Shown piece after piece: positions 57,106 through 64,000 of a stretch of DNA of 64,000 nt (the first letter of the stretch is position 1; the number at the start of each line of letters is the position of its first letter). The translations under genes were made by a program, and so were the position numbers. Source of the stretch: an uncultured Mucilaginibacter sp. (GTDB taxonomy: Bacteria > Bacteroidota > Bacteroidia > Sphingobacteriales > Sphingobacteriaceae). The notes under the pieces were generated by a model. It was not told the origin of the DNA and did not search any database. It saw only the letters and a program-made list of their open reading frames with translations. The DNA is taken from assembly GCA_903864275.1 (NCBI GenBank), contig CAIPFE010000030.1:32462-96461 (forward strand). The letters are read 5' to 3'.

Positions 57106-57113
57106 TAAATTTG
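57106..57113 (+). promoter_or_regulatory. -7 box TAAATTTG before proS
   Basis: An exact TAnnTTTG match, 23 nt upstream of the proS ATG at 57137. Confidence 0.45.
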
Positions 57114-57136
57114 GGCCTTAAAATTTATCATATATT

Positions 57137-58609
57137 ATGAGCAAAGGGGTTGTAAGTAAAGAAGAAGATTATTCGCAATGGTATAATGACCTGGTTATCA
57201 AGGCTGATATGGCCGAGTATTCGCCGGTAAAGGGCTGCATGATCATCAAACCCTACGGTTATTCGATATGGGAGAAGATGCAGGCGGTACTGGATGCCAT
57301 GTTTAAAGAAACCGGCCACGTGAATGCTTATTTCCCGCTATTTATACCAAAATCTTTCTTTTCGAAAGAAGCAAGCCATGTGGAAGGTTTTGCCAAGGAG
57401 TGTGCCGTGGTTACCCATTACCGTTTAAAAAACGACGGCAACGGCAATATCGTGGTGGATGAAGATGCCAAACTGGAAGAAGAACTGATCGTTCGCCCCA
57501 CATCGGAAACAATTATATGGAATACTTATAAAGGCTGGATACAATCGTACCGCGACCTGCCTTTACTGATAAATCAGTGGGCCAACGTAGTACGGTGGGA
57601 AATGCGCACACGCATGTTTTTACGGACATCGGAGTTTTTATGGCAGGAGGGGCATACCGCCCACGCTACCGCCGAAGAAGCTGTTGCTGAAACGGAACAA
57701 ATGCTGAATGTGTATGCTGATTTTGTGGAGAACTGGCTGGCGCTGCCTGTAATACGCGGCAAAAAAACACCAAATGAACGTTTCGCCGGCGCACTGGATA
57801 CTTATTGTATAGAAGCGCTGATGCAGGATGGTAAAGCGCTGCAGGCAGGCACCTCGCACTTTTTGGGTCAGAATTTTGCAAAAGCTTTTGATGTTAAGTT
57901 CACCAATAAAGAAAATAAGCTGGATTATGTTTGGGCAACCTCGTGGGGCGTATCTACAAGACTAATCGGTGCGTTGATCATGGCGCACTCCGACGATGCC
58001 GGCTTGGTGCTGCCGCCAAAGTTGGCGCCTATACAGGTGGTGATCGTGCCGATCTATAAGCACGAGGAAGAGTTGGAAAATATTTCGGCGTATGTAAAAG
58101 AACTTGTGAAAGAACTAAAAGCCAAAAACATTTCCTTTAAGTTTGATAAACGCGATACCCACCGCCCCGGCGCCAAATTTGCGGAGTATGAATTGAAGGG
58201 TGTGCCCTTACGTGTGGCAATAGGCAGCCGTGATATGCAAAACAGGACGGTTGAGTTGGCCCGTCGTGACACCAAAACAAAAGAAACAGTAAGCCAGGAG
58301 GGTTTAACAGCACGTATTGAAGGCCTTTTAGAAGAAATTCAGCAAAATATTTATCAAAAAGCCCTAAAATTTAAGACCGAAAACACTACCATAGTTGACA
58401 GTTACGATGAATTTAAACGCCTTTTAGATGAGCAGCCCGGTTTTTTATCCGCTCATTGGGACGGCACCCCCGAAACGGAGCAGCAAATAAAAGATGAAAC
58501 TAAGGCGACAATACGTTGCATACCTTTGAATAATAAATTGGAAGAAGGGAAGTGCATACGCACTGGTAAGCCATCAAGTCAAAGGGTTATTTTTGCAAGG
58601 GCGTATTAG
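57137..58609 (+). CDS. proS: Prolyl-tRNA synthetase (short, archaeal/eukaryotic-like type)
   Basis: 490 residues, the length of the type without the bacterial INS editing domain. Class II motifs: motif 2 region [20 protein letters not shown] with the EGHTAHAT continuation, proline-pocket region, motif 3 region around [17 protein letters not shown]. The anticodon-binding domain follows (about 295-400, [12 protein letters not shown]), then a C-terminal zinc-type domain ending RVIFARAY. It charges tRNA-Pro. The TAG stop is continuous with a CCCCC-type palindrome. Confidence 0.95.
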   Translation: MSKGVVSKEEDYSQWYNDLVIKADMAEYSPVKGCMIIKPYGYSIWEKMQAVLDAMFKETGHVNAYFPLFIPKSFFSKEASHVEGFAKECAVVTHYRLKNDGNGNIVVDEDAKLEEELIVRPTSETIIWNTYKGWIQSYRDLPLLINQWANVVRWEMRTRMFLRTSEFLWQEGHTAHATAEEAVAETEQMLNVYADFVENWLALPVIRGKKTPNERFAGALDTYCIEALMQDGKALQAGTSHFLGQNFAKAFDVKFTNKENKLDYVWATSWGVSTRLIGALIMAHSDDAGLVLPPKLAPIQVVIVPIYKHEEELENISAYVKELVKELKAKNISFKFDKRDTHRPGAKFAEYELKGVPLRVAIGSRDMQNRTVELARRDTKTKETVSQEGLTARIEGLLEEIQQNIYQKALKFKTENTTIVDSYDEFKRLLDEQPGFLSAHWDGTPETEQQIKDETKATIRCIPLNNKLEEGKCIRTGKPSSQRVIFARAY

Positions 58610-58732
58610 CCCCCAAGCACCCTAAAGGGGAGTGTTGAATGGTCCATAACATTAGAGAGAGTTAAAATATTTATAAACAAGTCCTTTTCTAAAGAAAAGG
58701 GCACAATTCCCCCTTTAGGGGGGCCAGGGAGC
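58608..58732. repeat. CCCCC-type palindromic element between proS and transsulfuration gene
   Basis: Left arm AGCCCCCAAGCACCCTAAAG (58608 on) and right arm ATTCCCCCTTTAGGGGGG then CCAGGGAGC (about 58706-58732) are imperfect complements around an 80-nt spacer. The left arm starts at the proS TAG; the right arm ends at the next gene's ATG. Confidence 0.75.
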
Positions 58733-59872
58733 ATGAAATTCGCAACTAAAGCTATACACGCAGGGCAGGAACCCGATCCAACCACCGGGTCGGTGATGAC
58801 ACCGATCTATCAAACTTCAACCTATTGGCAAAAATCGCCGGGGGATAATAAGGGGTACGAATATTCGCGGGGTACAAACCCAACCCGCAAGGCGCTGGAA
58901 AATTGTCTCGCTGCTTTGGAAAATGCAAAGTATGGCCTGGCTTTTTCAAGCGGTATGGGCGCAACCGATGCGGTGATGAAGCTGCTATTGCCTGGTGATG
59001 AAGTAATAACCGGGAATGACCTGTACGGAGGCTCGTACCGGATGTTTACGAAGATATTTGCCAATTACGGTATCATATTTCATTTCCTTGATTTGTCGGA
59101 TCCGGAAATAATCCGTGATTATATTAATGAAGACACTAAGCTGATCTGGATAGAAACACCAACCAATCCAACTATGCAGATCGTGGATATTGAAGCCATC
59201 GCTAAGATCAGCAAAGAAAAAAATATCCTTTTGACAGTTGATAATACCTTTGCCTCGCCGTACCTGCAAAATCCGATTGACCTGGGCGCTGATATCGTAA
59301 TGCACTCGGTAACTAAATACATTGGCGGGCACAGTGATGTAGTAATGGGCGCTTTGATGCTGAACGACGAGGAAGTTTACAAAAAGCTATGGTTCATTTA
59401 CAATGCCTGTGGCGCAACACCCGGTCCGATGGACAGTTTTTTGGTGCTGCGCGGCATAAAAACCCTGCACCTGCGCATGAAAGCCCATTGCGAAAATGGC
59501 AGTAAAATAGCTGAGTATTTAAAAACGCACCCTAAAGTGGATAAAATATACTGGCCGGGCTTTACTGACCATCCTAACCATGCTGTTGCCCAAAAACAAA
59601 TGCGGGATTTCGGCGGGATGATCTCTATCACGTTAAAAGGTGCTGATCTTAAAGAAACTTTCCGTGTAGCATCGGCATTTAAAGTATTCACCTTAGCTGA
59701 ATCATTGGGTGGGGTAGAGTCGCTCATCAATCACCCGGTAAGCATGACGCACGGCTCTATTCCAAAAGCGGAACGTGAAAAAGTTGGTGTAGTTGATAAC
59801 CTGCTGCGTCTAAGCGTTGGGGTGGAGGATGTGGATGATTTACTGGAAGATTTGAAACAGGCGCTGTCCTAA
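58733..59872 (+). CDS. PLP-dependent transsulfuration enzyme (cystathionine gamma-synthase/lyase type)
   Basis: 379 residues. The Cys/Met-metabolism PLP fold is clear: [19 protein letters not shown] start, [18 protein letters not shown] phosphate-binding turn, [11 protein letters not shown], the PLP Asp in [12 protein letters not shown], and PLP Lys K195 in [11 protein letters not shown]. The C-terminal [17 protein letters not shown] is typical. MetB-type synthase and lyase activities cannot be separated by eye. No other met genes are adjacent. Confidence 0.93.
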   Translation: MKFATKAIHAGQEPDPTTGSVMTPIYQTSTYWQKSPGDNKGYEYSRGTNPTRKALENCLAALENAKYGLAFSSGMGATDAVMKLLLPGDEVITGNDLYGGSYRMFTKIFANYGIIFHFLDLSDPEIIRDYINEDTKLIWIETPTNPTMQIVDIEAIAKISKEKNILLTVDNTFASPYLQNPIDLGADIVMHSVTKYIGGHSDVVMGALMLNDEEVYKKLWFIYNACGATPGPMDSFLVLRGIKTLHLRMKAHCENGSKIAEYLKTHPKVDKIYWPGFTDHPNHAVAQKQMRDFGGMISITLKGADLKETFRVASAFKVFTLAESLGGVESLINHPVSMTHGSIPKAEREKVGVVDNLLRLSVGVEDVDDLLEDLKQALS

Positions 59873-59886
59873 GTAAATAAATAAAA

Positions 59887-59986
59887 TTTGTCATTGCGAG
59901 CAGAGCGCGGCAATCTCGTTGCTATGCCTAACGGTCATGCACAGCGACGAGATTGCTTCACTCGTTCCTCGTTCGCAATGACAAAT
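59887..59986. repeat. TCATTGCGAG-type palindromic intergenic element
   Basis: TTTGTCATTGCGAGC at the left and TTCGCAATGACAAAT at the right, with inner complementary segments (GCAATCTCGTTGCTA / CAGCGACGAGATTGC), give an imperfect hairpin that fills the gap. I recognise this GCAATCTC/TCATTGCGAG motif as a repeat widespread in Bacteroidota and other genomes. Confidence 0.8.
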
Positions 59987-60000
59987 AGGAAATAATCCGG

Positions 60001-60765
60001 ATGATAGAAAACATAAAAGCTTTTTTAGACAGTAAGGTTGAACAATACAACCGTCCCGAATTTATTCCAAACGATCCCGTTTCCATCCCGCATTTATTCA
60101 CCAAAAAGCAGGATATTGAAATAATGGGCCTTTGGGCCGCTGTATTAGCCTGGGGGCAGCGTATCACCATCATCAACAAATGCCATGAACTGATCACCTT
60201 GATGGATGGCGCCCCTTATGATTTTATCACCAACCACCAGGAAACCGATCTTAAAAAGCTGCTAAAATTTAAGCACCGCACCTTTAATGATGTGGATACG
60301 CTGTATTTTATTTCGTTTTTTAAATACCATTACGCTCGAAACGGGTCACTGGAATCAGCCTTCATACCCGCCGACGGTGAGTATTCCCCCTTTAGGGGGT
60401 TAGGGGGCTTCAGGGATTACTTTTTCTCTTTGCCGGATTACCCCCATCGCACCAAAAAACACATCTCATCCCCATCGCAGAAATCAACCTGCAAACGGTT
60501 GAATATGTTTTTACGCTGGATGGTACGTAAAGACGATTGTGGTGTAGATTTCGGCATCTGGAACGGGATAAAGCCGTCAGAGCTCATTTGCCCCTGCGAT
60601 TTGCATGTTGACCGTGTGGCCCGAAAGCTCAACCTCATCACCCGCAAACAAACCGACTGGCAAACTGCTGTTGAACTTACCGAAAGGTTAAGGGAATTTG
60701 ACCCGGCCGACCCGGTTAAGTATGATTTTGCATTATTTGGGTTAGGGATAGAGGAAAGGTTTTAG
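60001..60765 (+). CDS. TIGR02757 family protein with repeat-derived insertion
   Basis: 254 residues. Conserved blocks: IMGLWAAVLAWGQRITIINK, RTFNDVDTLYFI, CKRLNMFLRWMVRKDDCGVDFGIW, DRVARKLNLITRKQTDW and DPADPVKYDFALFGLG are those of the TIGR02757 family (function unknown, Bacteroidota-typical, distantly helix-hairpin-helix DNA-glycosylase-like). Around residues 128-136 the residues SPFRGLGGF are encoded by a CCCCCTTTAGGGGGTTAGGG repeat unit identical in type to the intergenic elements. The frame is preserved, so the gene is probably functional. Confidence 0.87.
   Translation: MIENIKAFLDSKVEQYNRPEFIPNDPVSIPHLFTKKQDIEIMGLWAAVLAWGQRITIINKCHELITLMDGAPYDFITNHQETDLKKLLKFKHRTFNDVDTLYFISFFKYHYARNGSLESAFIPADGEYSPFRGLGGFRDYFFSLPDYPHRTKKHISSPSQKSTCKRLNMFLRWMVRKDDCGVDFGIWNGIKPSELICPCDLHVDRVARKLNLITRKQTDWQTAVELTERLREFDPADPVKYDFALFGLGIEERF
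60384..60409. repeat. CCCCCTTTAGGGGG repeat unit inside the TIGR02757 coding sequence
   Basis: TTCCCCCTTTAGGGGGTTAG followed by GGGGC matches the right arms at 39991, 42721 and 58706. It is in frame with the host gene. Only one arm of the element is present. Confidence 0.8.
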
Positions 60766-60839
60766 TTTGGGATTTCATCGATTATAATACGGGCGGCCAA
60801 CTTAATCAACTCAATCAACCACTCACTTAATCAACCGAC

Positions 60840-61898
60840 CTACGCTTCCTCCTTAAAATAAACTTTATAATAGTTCATTCGTTTATCGTCATCAAAGCCC
60901 TTCTCAATCAATTCCTTATTGCCATGGATGTAGATATGGAAATTCTTATCCAGCTTTAGTACGCTTTTATAAACCCTGGCCTGTTTTTTTACGGCATTTC
61001 CTGATATTTCAAAAGTATCAGCAATGGGGCTGTCAAATTCCTGTTCATACTGGTTTTTAAAGGTTTTAAATGATTCAATGGCTTTTGGGTTGCCGATCAC
61101 TTCGCCGGTAAACTCATCCATATCAAAAGTATCTTTTTCTTTAAAATATTTCATGGAGCGGTTCAGCAGGTCAATTTTATCGGCCTTGCTCATTTCAAAT
61201 TCGTCATCCAGCTTTTGGGTCACAAAGTTTTTGTAGATGCCCAAGGTATTGCTGGTTTGGTGAAAGCTGTCGTTGCGGATCTTCAGCTGTAAAAAATCAT
61301 CCTTCCAATAAACCGCGGCATCGTGGCCGTTATTGTTTTTATCAACCACAACAACTTTATAGCCATTTTCCTTTTCAATGTCGAAGATCAAAACACCCTT
61401 GTCAAGCTTGTTGATATTAATGGCATTTTCCTCATAATCCAACTGGAAACCGCCTTTATCCGCGTAAACTTTTAAGTAGGTTTCCTTGTTCTCTGATTTA
61501 AAAATGCCTACGGCGTCCAGCAGGTTGCCTTCAATTTGTACCTTATTAAAATATACTACGTACAATTCGCCGCTCTTAATGTTGGGATGCGTGGTTACCT
61601 TATAAAGAAATTTAGCGATCAGCTCCGACGCCTCGTGAAATTTTTCTTTATGCTCAAATATCCTGCTTACAAAGTGATGCACCTCGTTAAGATTAAGGTC
61701 GCCGCTGCTATGGGTCAGGTGATAAACTTCGTTTACTTTTTCAAAGGGTTTCAAAAAATAATCCATCAGCAAGTCAGGAATTATTTCATCCTTTAGTTCA
61801 AGCGGACCATCGGACAGGGAGTACATTTCATTTATCGACGGGTTGCCCACATGGTGCACCGAAATAGTATCAAGCGAAGCTTCAAAATAAGTTACCAT
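60840..61898 (-). CDS. Nucleoid-associated protein, NA37/NdpA (YejK) family
   Basis: 352 residues from the ATG at 61898; an upstream ORF extension to 61937 lies in a repeat and overlaps the promoter box. MVTYFEASLDTISVHHVGNP, SGDLNLNEVHHFVSRIF, SGELYVVYFNKVQIEG and GNPKAIESFKTFKN style blocks match the 37-kDa nucleoid-associated protein family. Members bind DNA in the nucleoid and include phage-targeted inhibitor receptors; the role here is inferred only. Confidence 0.82.
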   Translation of the reverse strand: MVTYFEASLDTISVHHVGNPSINEMYSLSDGPLELKDEIIPDLLMDYFLKPFEKVNEVYHLTHSSGDLNLNEVHHFVSRIFEHKEKFHEASELIAKFLYKVTTHPNIKSGELYVVYFNKVQIEGNLLDAVGIFKSENKETYLKVYADKGGFQLDYEENAININKLDKGVLIFDIEKENGYKVVVVDKNNNGHDAAVYWKDDFLQLKIRNDSFHQTSNTLGIYKNFVTQKLDDEFEMSKADKIDLLNRSMKYFKEKDTFDMDEFTGEVIGNPKAIESFKTFKNQYEQEFDSPIADTFEISGNAVKKQARVYKSVLKLDKNFHIYIHGNKELIEKGFDDDKRMNYYKVYFKEEA

Positions 61899-61906
61899 AG
61901 TGGGGG

Positions 61907-61914
61907 CGAAGGTA
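61907..61914 (-). promoter_or_regulatory. -7 box-like TACCTTCG before NA37 gene
   Basis: One mismatch to TAnnTTTG, followed by CCCCCACT and the ATG (8 nt). The context is nearly the same as for queE (49823). Confidence 0.35.
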
Positions 61915-61916
61915 GG

Positions 61917-62002
61917 TTTTTTTAGTCCATAGTCCATGGTCGATACTCCATAGCAAAGTTAATAGATGAAGCTTAAAACCATGGTCTATGGACTAAAAAA
62001 GT
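61917..62002. repeat. GTCCATAG-family inverted repeat between NA37 and TfoX-like genes
   Basis: TTTAGTCCATAGTCCATGG (61920 on) at the left and CCATGGTCTATGGACTAAA at the right are near-complementary. The left arm is nearly identical to the one after the TPR gene at 38613. Confidence 0.75.
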
Positions 62003-62012
62003 GAACTATGAA

Positions 62013-62366
62013 TTACTTCGGCACCTTCCCAATCCTAGCATCGCCATGCGCAATCATTTCGCAAATCTTTATTGCCGCTCCTTCAAAATCTTCCGCATCA
62101 TCCTGTATCAGCAGCCAATGGCCATGCCGCTCGTCACCATTAAGAAAGAAGGCGCCAAGTTCAGGGATATTATTTTTTAAACTTTCGTGATACTCTTTGC
62201 TGGTAGCTGCCCATATACCGTTCCACTCCGGCTGGTTGCCGCTTTTACGAAGTATTAACATTATCCTTTTGCCCAGGTAGATGTAATGCATGCCGAATAT
62301 TTTTTTAACTGTTATCCCGGGTGGCAGGTAATCAAATACAAAATCAAATGGGACGGGCTGGGCCAT
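62013..62366 (-). CDS. Small TfoX N-terminal-like protein, function unknown
   Basis: 117 residues without export signal. VKKIFGMHYIYLGKRIMLIL near residues 20-40 resembles the TfoX N-terminal domain pattern (RxMFG...y...g...aLi), and the rest (EWNGIWAATSKEYHESLKNNIP, HGHWLLIQDDAEDFEGAA) would complete a small alpha/beta domain. The full family cannot be assigned with certainty. It lies upstream of NA37 on the same strand but is separated from it by a repeat hairpin. Confidence 0.65.
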   Translation of the reverse strand: MAQPVPFDFVFDYLPPGITVKKIFGMHYIYLGKRIMLILRKSGNQPEWNGIWAATSKEYHESLKNNIPELGAFFLNGDERHGHWLLIQDDAEDFEGAAIKICEMIAHGDARIGKVPK

Positions 62367-62399
62367 AATTGTTCGTCCTAAGTTCGGACTTTTTCTTTA

Positions 62400-62553
62400 T
62401 TGTTCATAGAACATGGTTCATAGTTAATAGCAGATTTTGGTATATTGTAAAAGATTGCCTTTAAATATCGAACTTTGCCTTTCATTATACCCATGTTTTG
62501 TCGCTGTAATTTGCGGCTGTGAACCATGAACCATGAACCATGAACTATGAACT
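62400..62553. repeat. GAACCAT heptamer inverted repeat running into the mnmE start codon
   Basis: The left side has GTTCATAGAACATGGTTCAT; the right side has five tandem heptamers (three GAACCAT, two GAACTAT; 62521-62555), which are complementary in type. The mnmE ATG (62554) is the last ATG of the repeat series. Confidence 0.8.
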
Positions 62554-63996
62554 ATGAGCCACTCCCAAACAATAGTTGCCCTTGCTACTCCGAACGGAAC
62601 GGGAGCAATAGGTATTATACGCCTCTCGGGGCCAGATGCAATTTTTATTGCCAATAGCGTTTTCACCGGAAAGGACCTGACCAAACAGCCGTCGCATACT
62701 ATCCATTTCGGGAATATTGTTGATGGCAGCCTGGTTTTGGATGAGGTTCTGGTTTCCCTGTTCAAAACGCCGCGCTCCTATACCCGTGAAGATGTGGTGG
62801 AGATATCCTGCCATGGCTCGGCTTATATTATTGAGTCTATCATCAAGCTGCTTATAAAAAAAGGTGCCCGCTCTGCAAAAGCGGGGGAATTTACGCTAAG
62901 GGCTTTTTTAAACGGCCAATTGGACTTGTCGCAAGCCGAGGCTGTAGCCGACCTCATCGCTTCCAATTCAAAAGCATCGCAGCAGGTGGCCTTTCAGCAG
63001 CTTAGGGGCGGCTTTAGCAGCCAGCTGCAATCCCTGCGCGATCAACTTGTGCAATTTGCATCCTTAATTGAACTGGAGCTTGATTTTGCCGAAGAAGACG
63101 TTGAGTTTGCCAACCGCGACCAGCTAAAAAAACTGATCCGCGAGATCAACGGCGTTATAGAGAACCTTATCAAATCATTTGAGCTGGGCAATGCCATTAA
63201 ACAGGGCGTAAATACAGTTATAGCAGGCAGACCGAATGCAGGCAAATCAACCCTGCTCAATGCCTTGCTGAACGAGGAACGCGCCATTGTAAGCCACCTG
63301 CCCGGTACAACCCGCGATACGATAGAAGAAATGCTGAATATTAACGGCATCAACTTCCGGCTTATCGATACAGCCGGTATTCGCGAGGCTACCAATGCCA
63401 TTGAACAAATAGGGGTACAGCGTACCATGGAAAAGATCGGCCAGTCTGCAATCCTTGTTTATTTGTTTGACGTAAACGAGATCACCGCTGAAGAACTTAA
63501 GCTTGATATTAAAAGCCTTCAAAAGCCGGGCGTAAAGATGATTATTGTCGCCAATAAAATTGATTTATTGGAGTCCGAAAGTCGGAAAGTCCGAAAGTCC
63601 GAAAGCAAAAAAGAAGAATTTTTGGACAACGGTACCGCTTATGCACGGTTTTCTCAACTTTCGGACTTCCGGACTTCCGGACTTCCGGACTTCCTTCCCA
63701 TCTCTGCTAAGGAAAAACAACACATTGACGAGCTAAAACACAAAATATACGCAGCAGCTATAAAGGATAAATTAACCGGCGATGAAACACTGGTGACCAA
63801 TATCCGCCACCTGGAAGCGCTGCAAAAAACGGAAGATGCCTTATCCAGGGTATTGAAAGGCATGGATGCTGTTACATCCGACTTTTTAGCAATGGATATT
63901 AAACAGGCGCTGCATTACCTTGGTGAAATTACCGGAGCCGTTACCACGGATGATCTCCTGGAGAATATTTTCAGTAAGTTTTGTATCGGAAAGTAA
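62554..63996 (+). CDS. mnmE: tRNA uridine-5-carboxymethylaminomethyl modification GTPase MnmE
   Basis: 480 residues, about 25 more than usual. An N-terminal tetrahydrofolate-binding domain (1-120, ATPNGTGAIGIIRLSG), helical domain, and inserted G domain with G1 GRPNAGKSTL, GTTRDT, G3 DTAG, G4 NKID and G5 SAK, ending in the catalytic FCIGK. With MnmG it modifies U34 of tRNAs. Between NKID and SAK there are 46 residues instead of roughly 15-20: an insertion of Ser/Lys/Arg-rich and FRTSGLPDF sequence encoded by an 8-nt-period palindrome (63572-63694). All catalytic motifs remain, so function is probably kept. The gene is complete at its 3' end. Confidence 0.95.
   Translation: MSHSQTIVALATPNGTGAIGIIRLSGPDAIFIANSVFTGKDLTKQPSHTIHFGNIVDGSLVLDEVLVSLFKTPRSYTREDVVEISCHGSAYIIESIIKLLIKKGARSAKAGEFTLRAFLNGQLDLSQAEAVADLIASNSKASQQVAFQQLRGGFSSQLQSLRDQLVQFASLIELELDFAEEDVEFANRDQLKKLIREINGVIENLIKSFELGNAIKQGVNTVIAGRPNAGKSTLLNALLNEERAIVSHLPGTTRDTIEEMLNINGINFRLIDTAGIREATNAIEQIGVQRTMEKIGQSAILVYLFDVNEITAEELKLDIKSLQKPGVKMIIVANKIDLLESESRKVRKSESKKEEFLDNGTAYARFSQLSDFRTSGLPDFLPISAKEKQHIDELKHKIYAAAIKDKLTGDETLVTNIRHLEALQKTEDALSRVLKGMDAVTSDFLAMDIKQALHYLGEITGAVTTDDLLENIFSKFCIGK
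63572..63694. repeat. 8-nt-period palindromic repeat inside mnmE
   Basis: The left arm has four units of GTCCGAAA/GTCGGAAA (63572-63605); the right arm has four units of the complement (TTCGGACT then TCCGGACT, 63658-63694), separated by a 52-nt loop. The reading frame of mnmE stays open through both arms and the loop. No other copy of this sequence was noticed in the window. Confidence 0.85.
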
Positions 63997-64000
63997 CCCC

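Noticed and set aside
60384..60409. Frameshift or pseudogene in the TIGR02757 gene
   Set aside because: The repeat unit keeps the reading frame and all conserved blocks downstream are intact.

Overview
The window looks like a chromosomal segment of a Bacteroidota bacterium, most likely Sphingobacteriaceae (Mucilaginibacter/Pedobacter-like). The reasons are moderate G+C, TAnnTTTG-type -7 promoter boxes, arrays of about 800-residue FtsX/MacB-type ABC permeases, OmpA proteins with PD40 repeats, a TIGR02757-family gene, DUF3667, and GH9/GH3 glycan hydrolases. No rRNA, tRNA, IS element, prophage or CRISPR array was recognised.

Positions 1-28137 hold an unusual ABC-export locus. Ten tandem paralogous permeases lie on the + strand: the first is cut by the window edge and the tenth carries a frameshift. 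They are followed by a secreted retropepsin-like/PDZ protein, one MacB/LolD-type ATPase and one TolC-family outer-membrane channel. No periplasmic adaptor is visible in the window. Three intergenic blocks (9177-9286, 19363-19468, 25836-25942) share one architecture: two TGT-N11-ACA boxes exactly 22 bp apart, an IHF-like site, and a TTGGYAYG -24-like element. This resembles a sigma-54/enhancer-binding-protein promoter and would divide the locus into separately controlled units: permeases 5-8; permease 9, broken permease 10 and the protease-like gene; ATPase plus TolC.

Positions 28331-33240 hold a small beta-barrel protein and a GH9-GH3 pair for beta-glucan breakdown. Positions 33301-38236 (minus strand) hold etfB-etfA, a bifunctional-nuclease protein, a CNT nucleoside transporter and a DUF3667 membrane protein. 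Positions 38283-46353 hold a TPR protein, a chromate transporter, dnaB, rlmB, a mannose-1-phosphate guanylyltransferase and recQ. Positions 46428-52217 hold a CBM6 lipoprotein, an OmpA/PD40 protein, queE, two uncharacterised genes and folD. Positions 52252-56938 hold an orphan AT-rich PD-(D/E)xK nuclease, lepA and a clan GH-A lipoprotein. Positions 57137-63996 hold proS, a PLP transsulfuration enzyme, a TIGR02757 gene, a nucleoid-associated NA37 protein, a small TfoX-like protein and mnmE.

A second theme is the intergenic DNA. Almost every gap is filled by short inverted repeats whose arms are degenerate tandem repeats of 7-8 nt, or by CCCCCTAAAGGGGG-type palindromes that butt against stop codons. 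The same material is found inside coding sequence, in frame, in mnmE (between the G4 and G5 GTPase motifs), in the TIGR02757 gene, and at the 3' end of rlmB. This mobile-looking palindrome family and the sigma-54-like partitioned permease array are the two most interesting observations.
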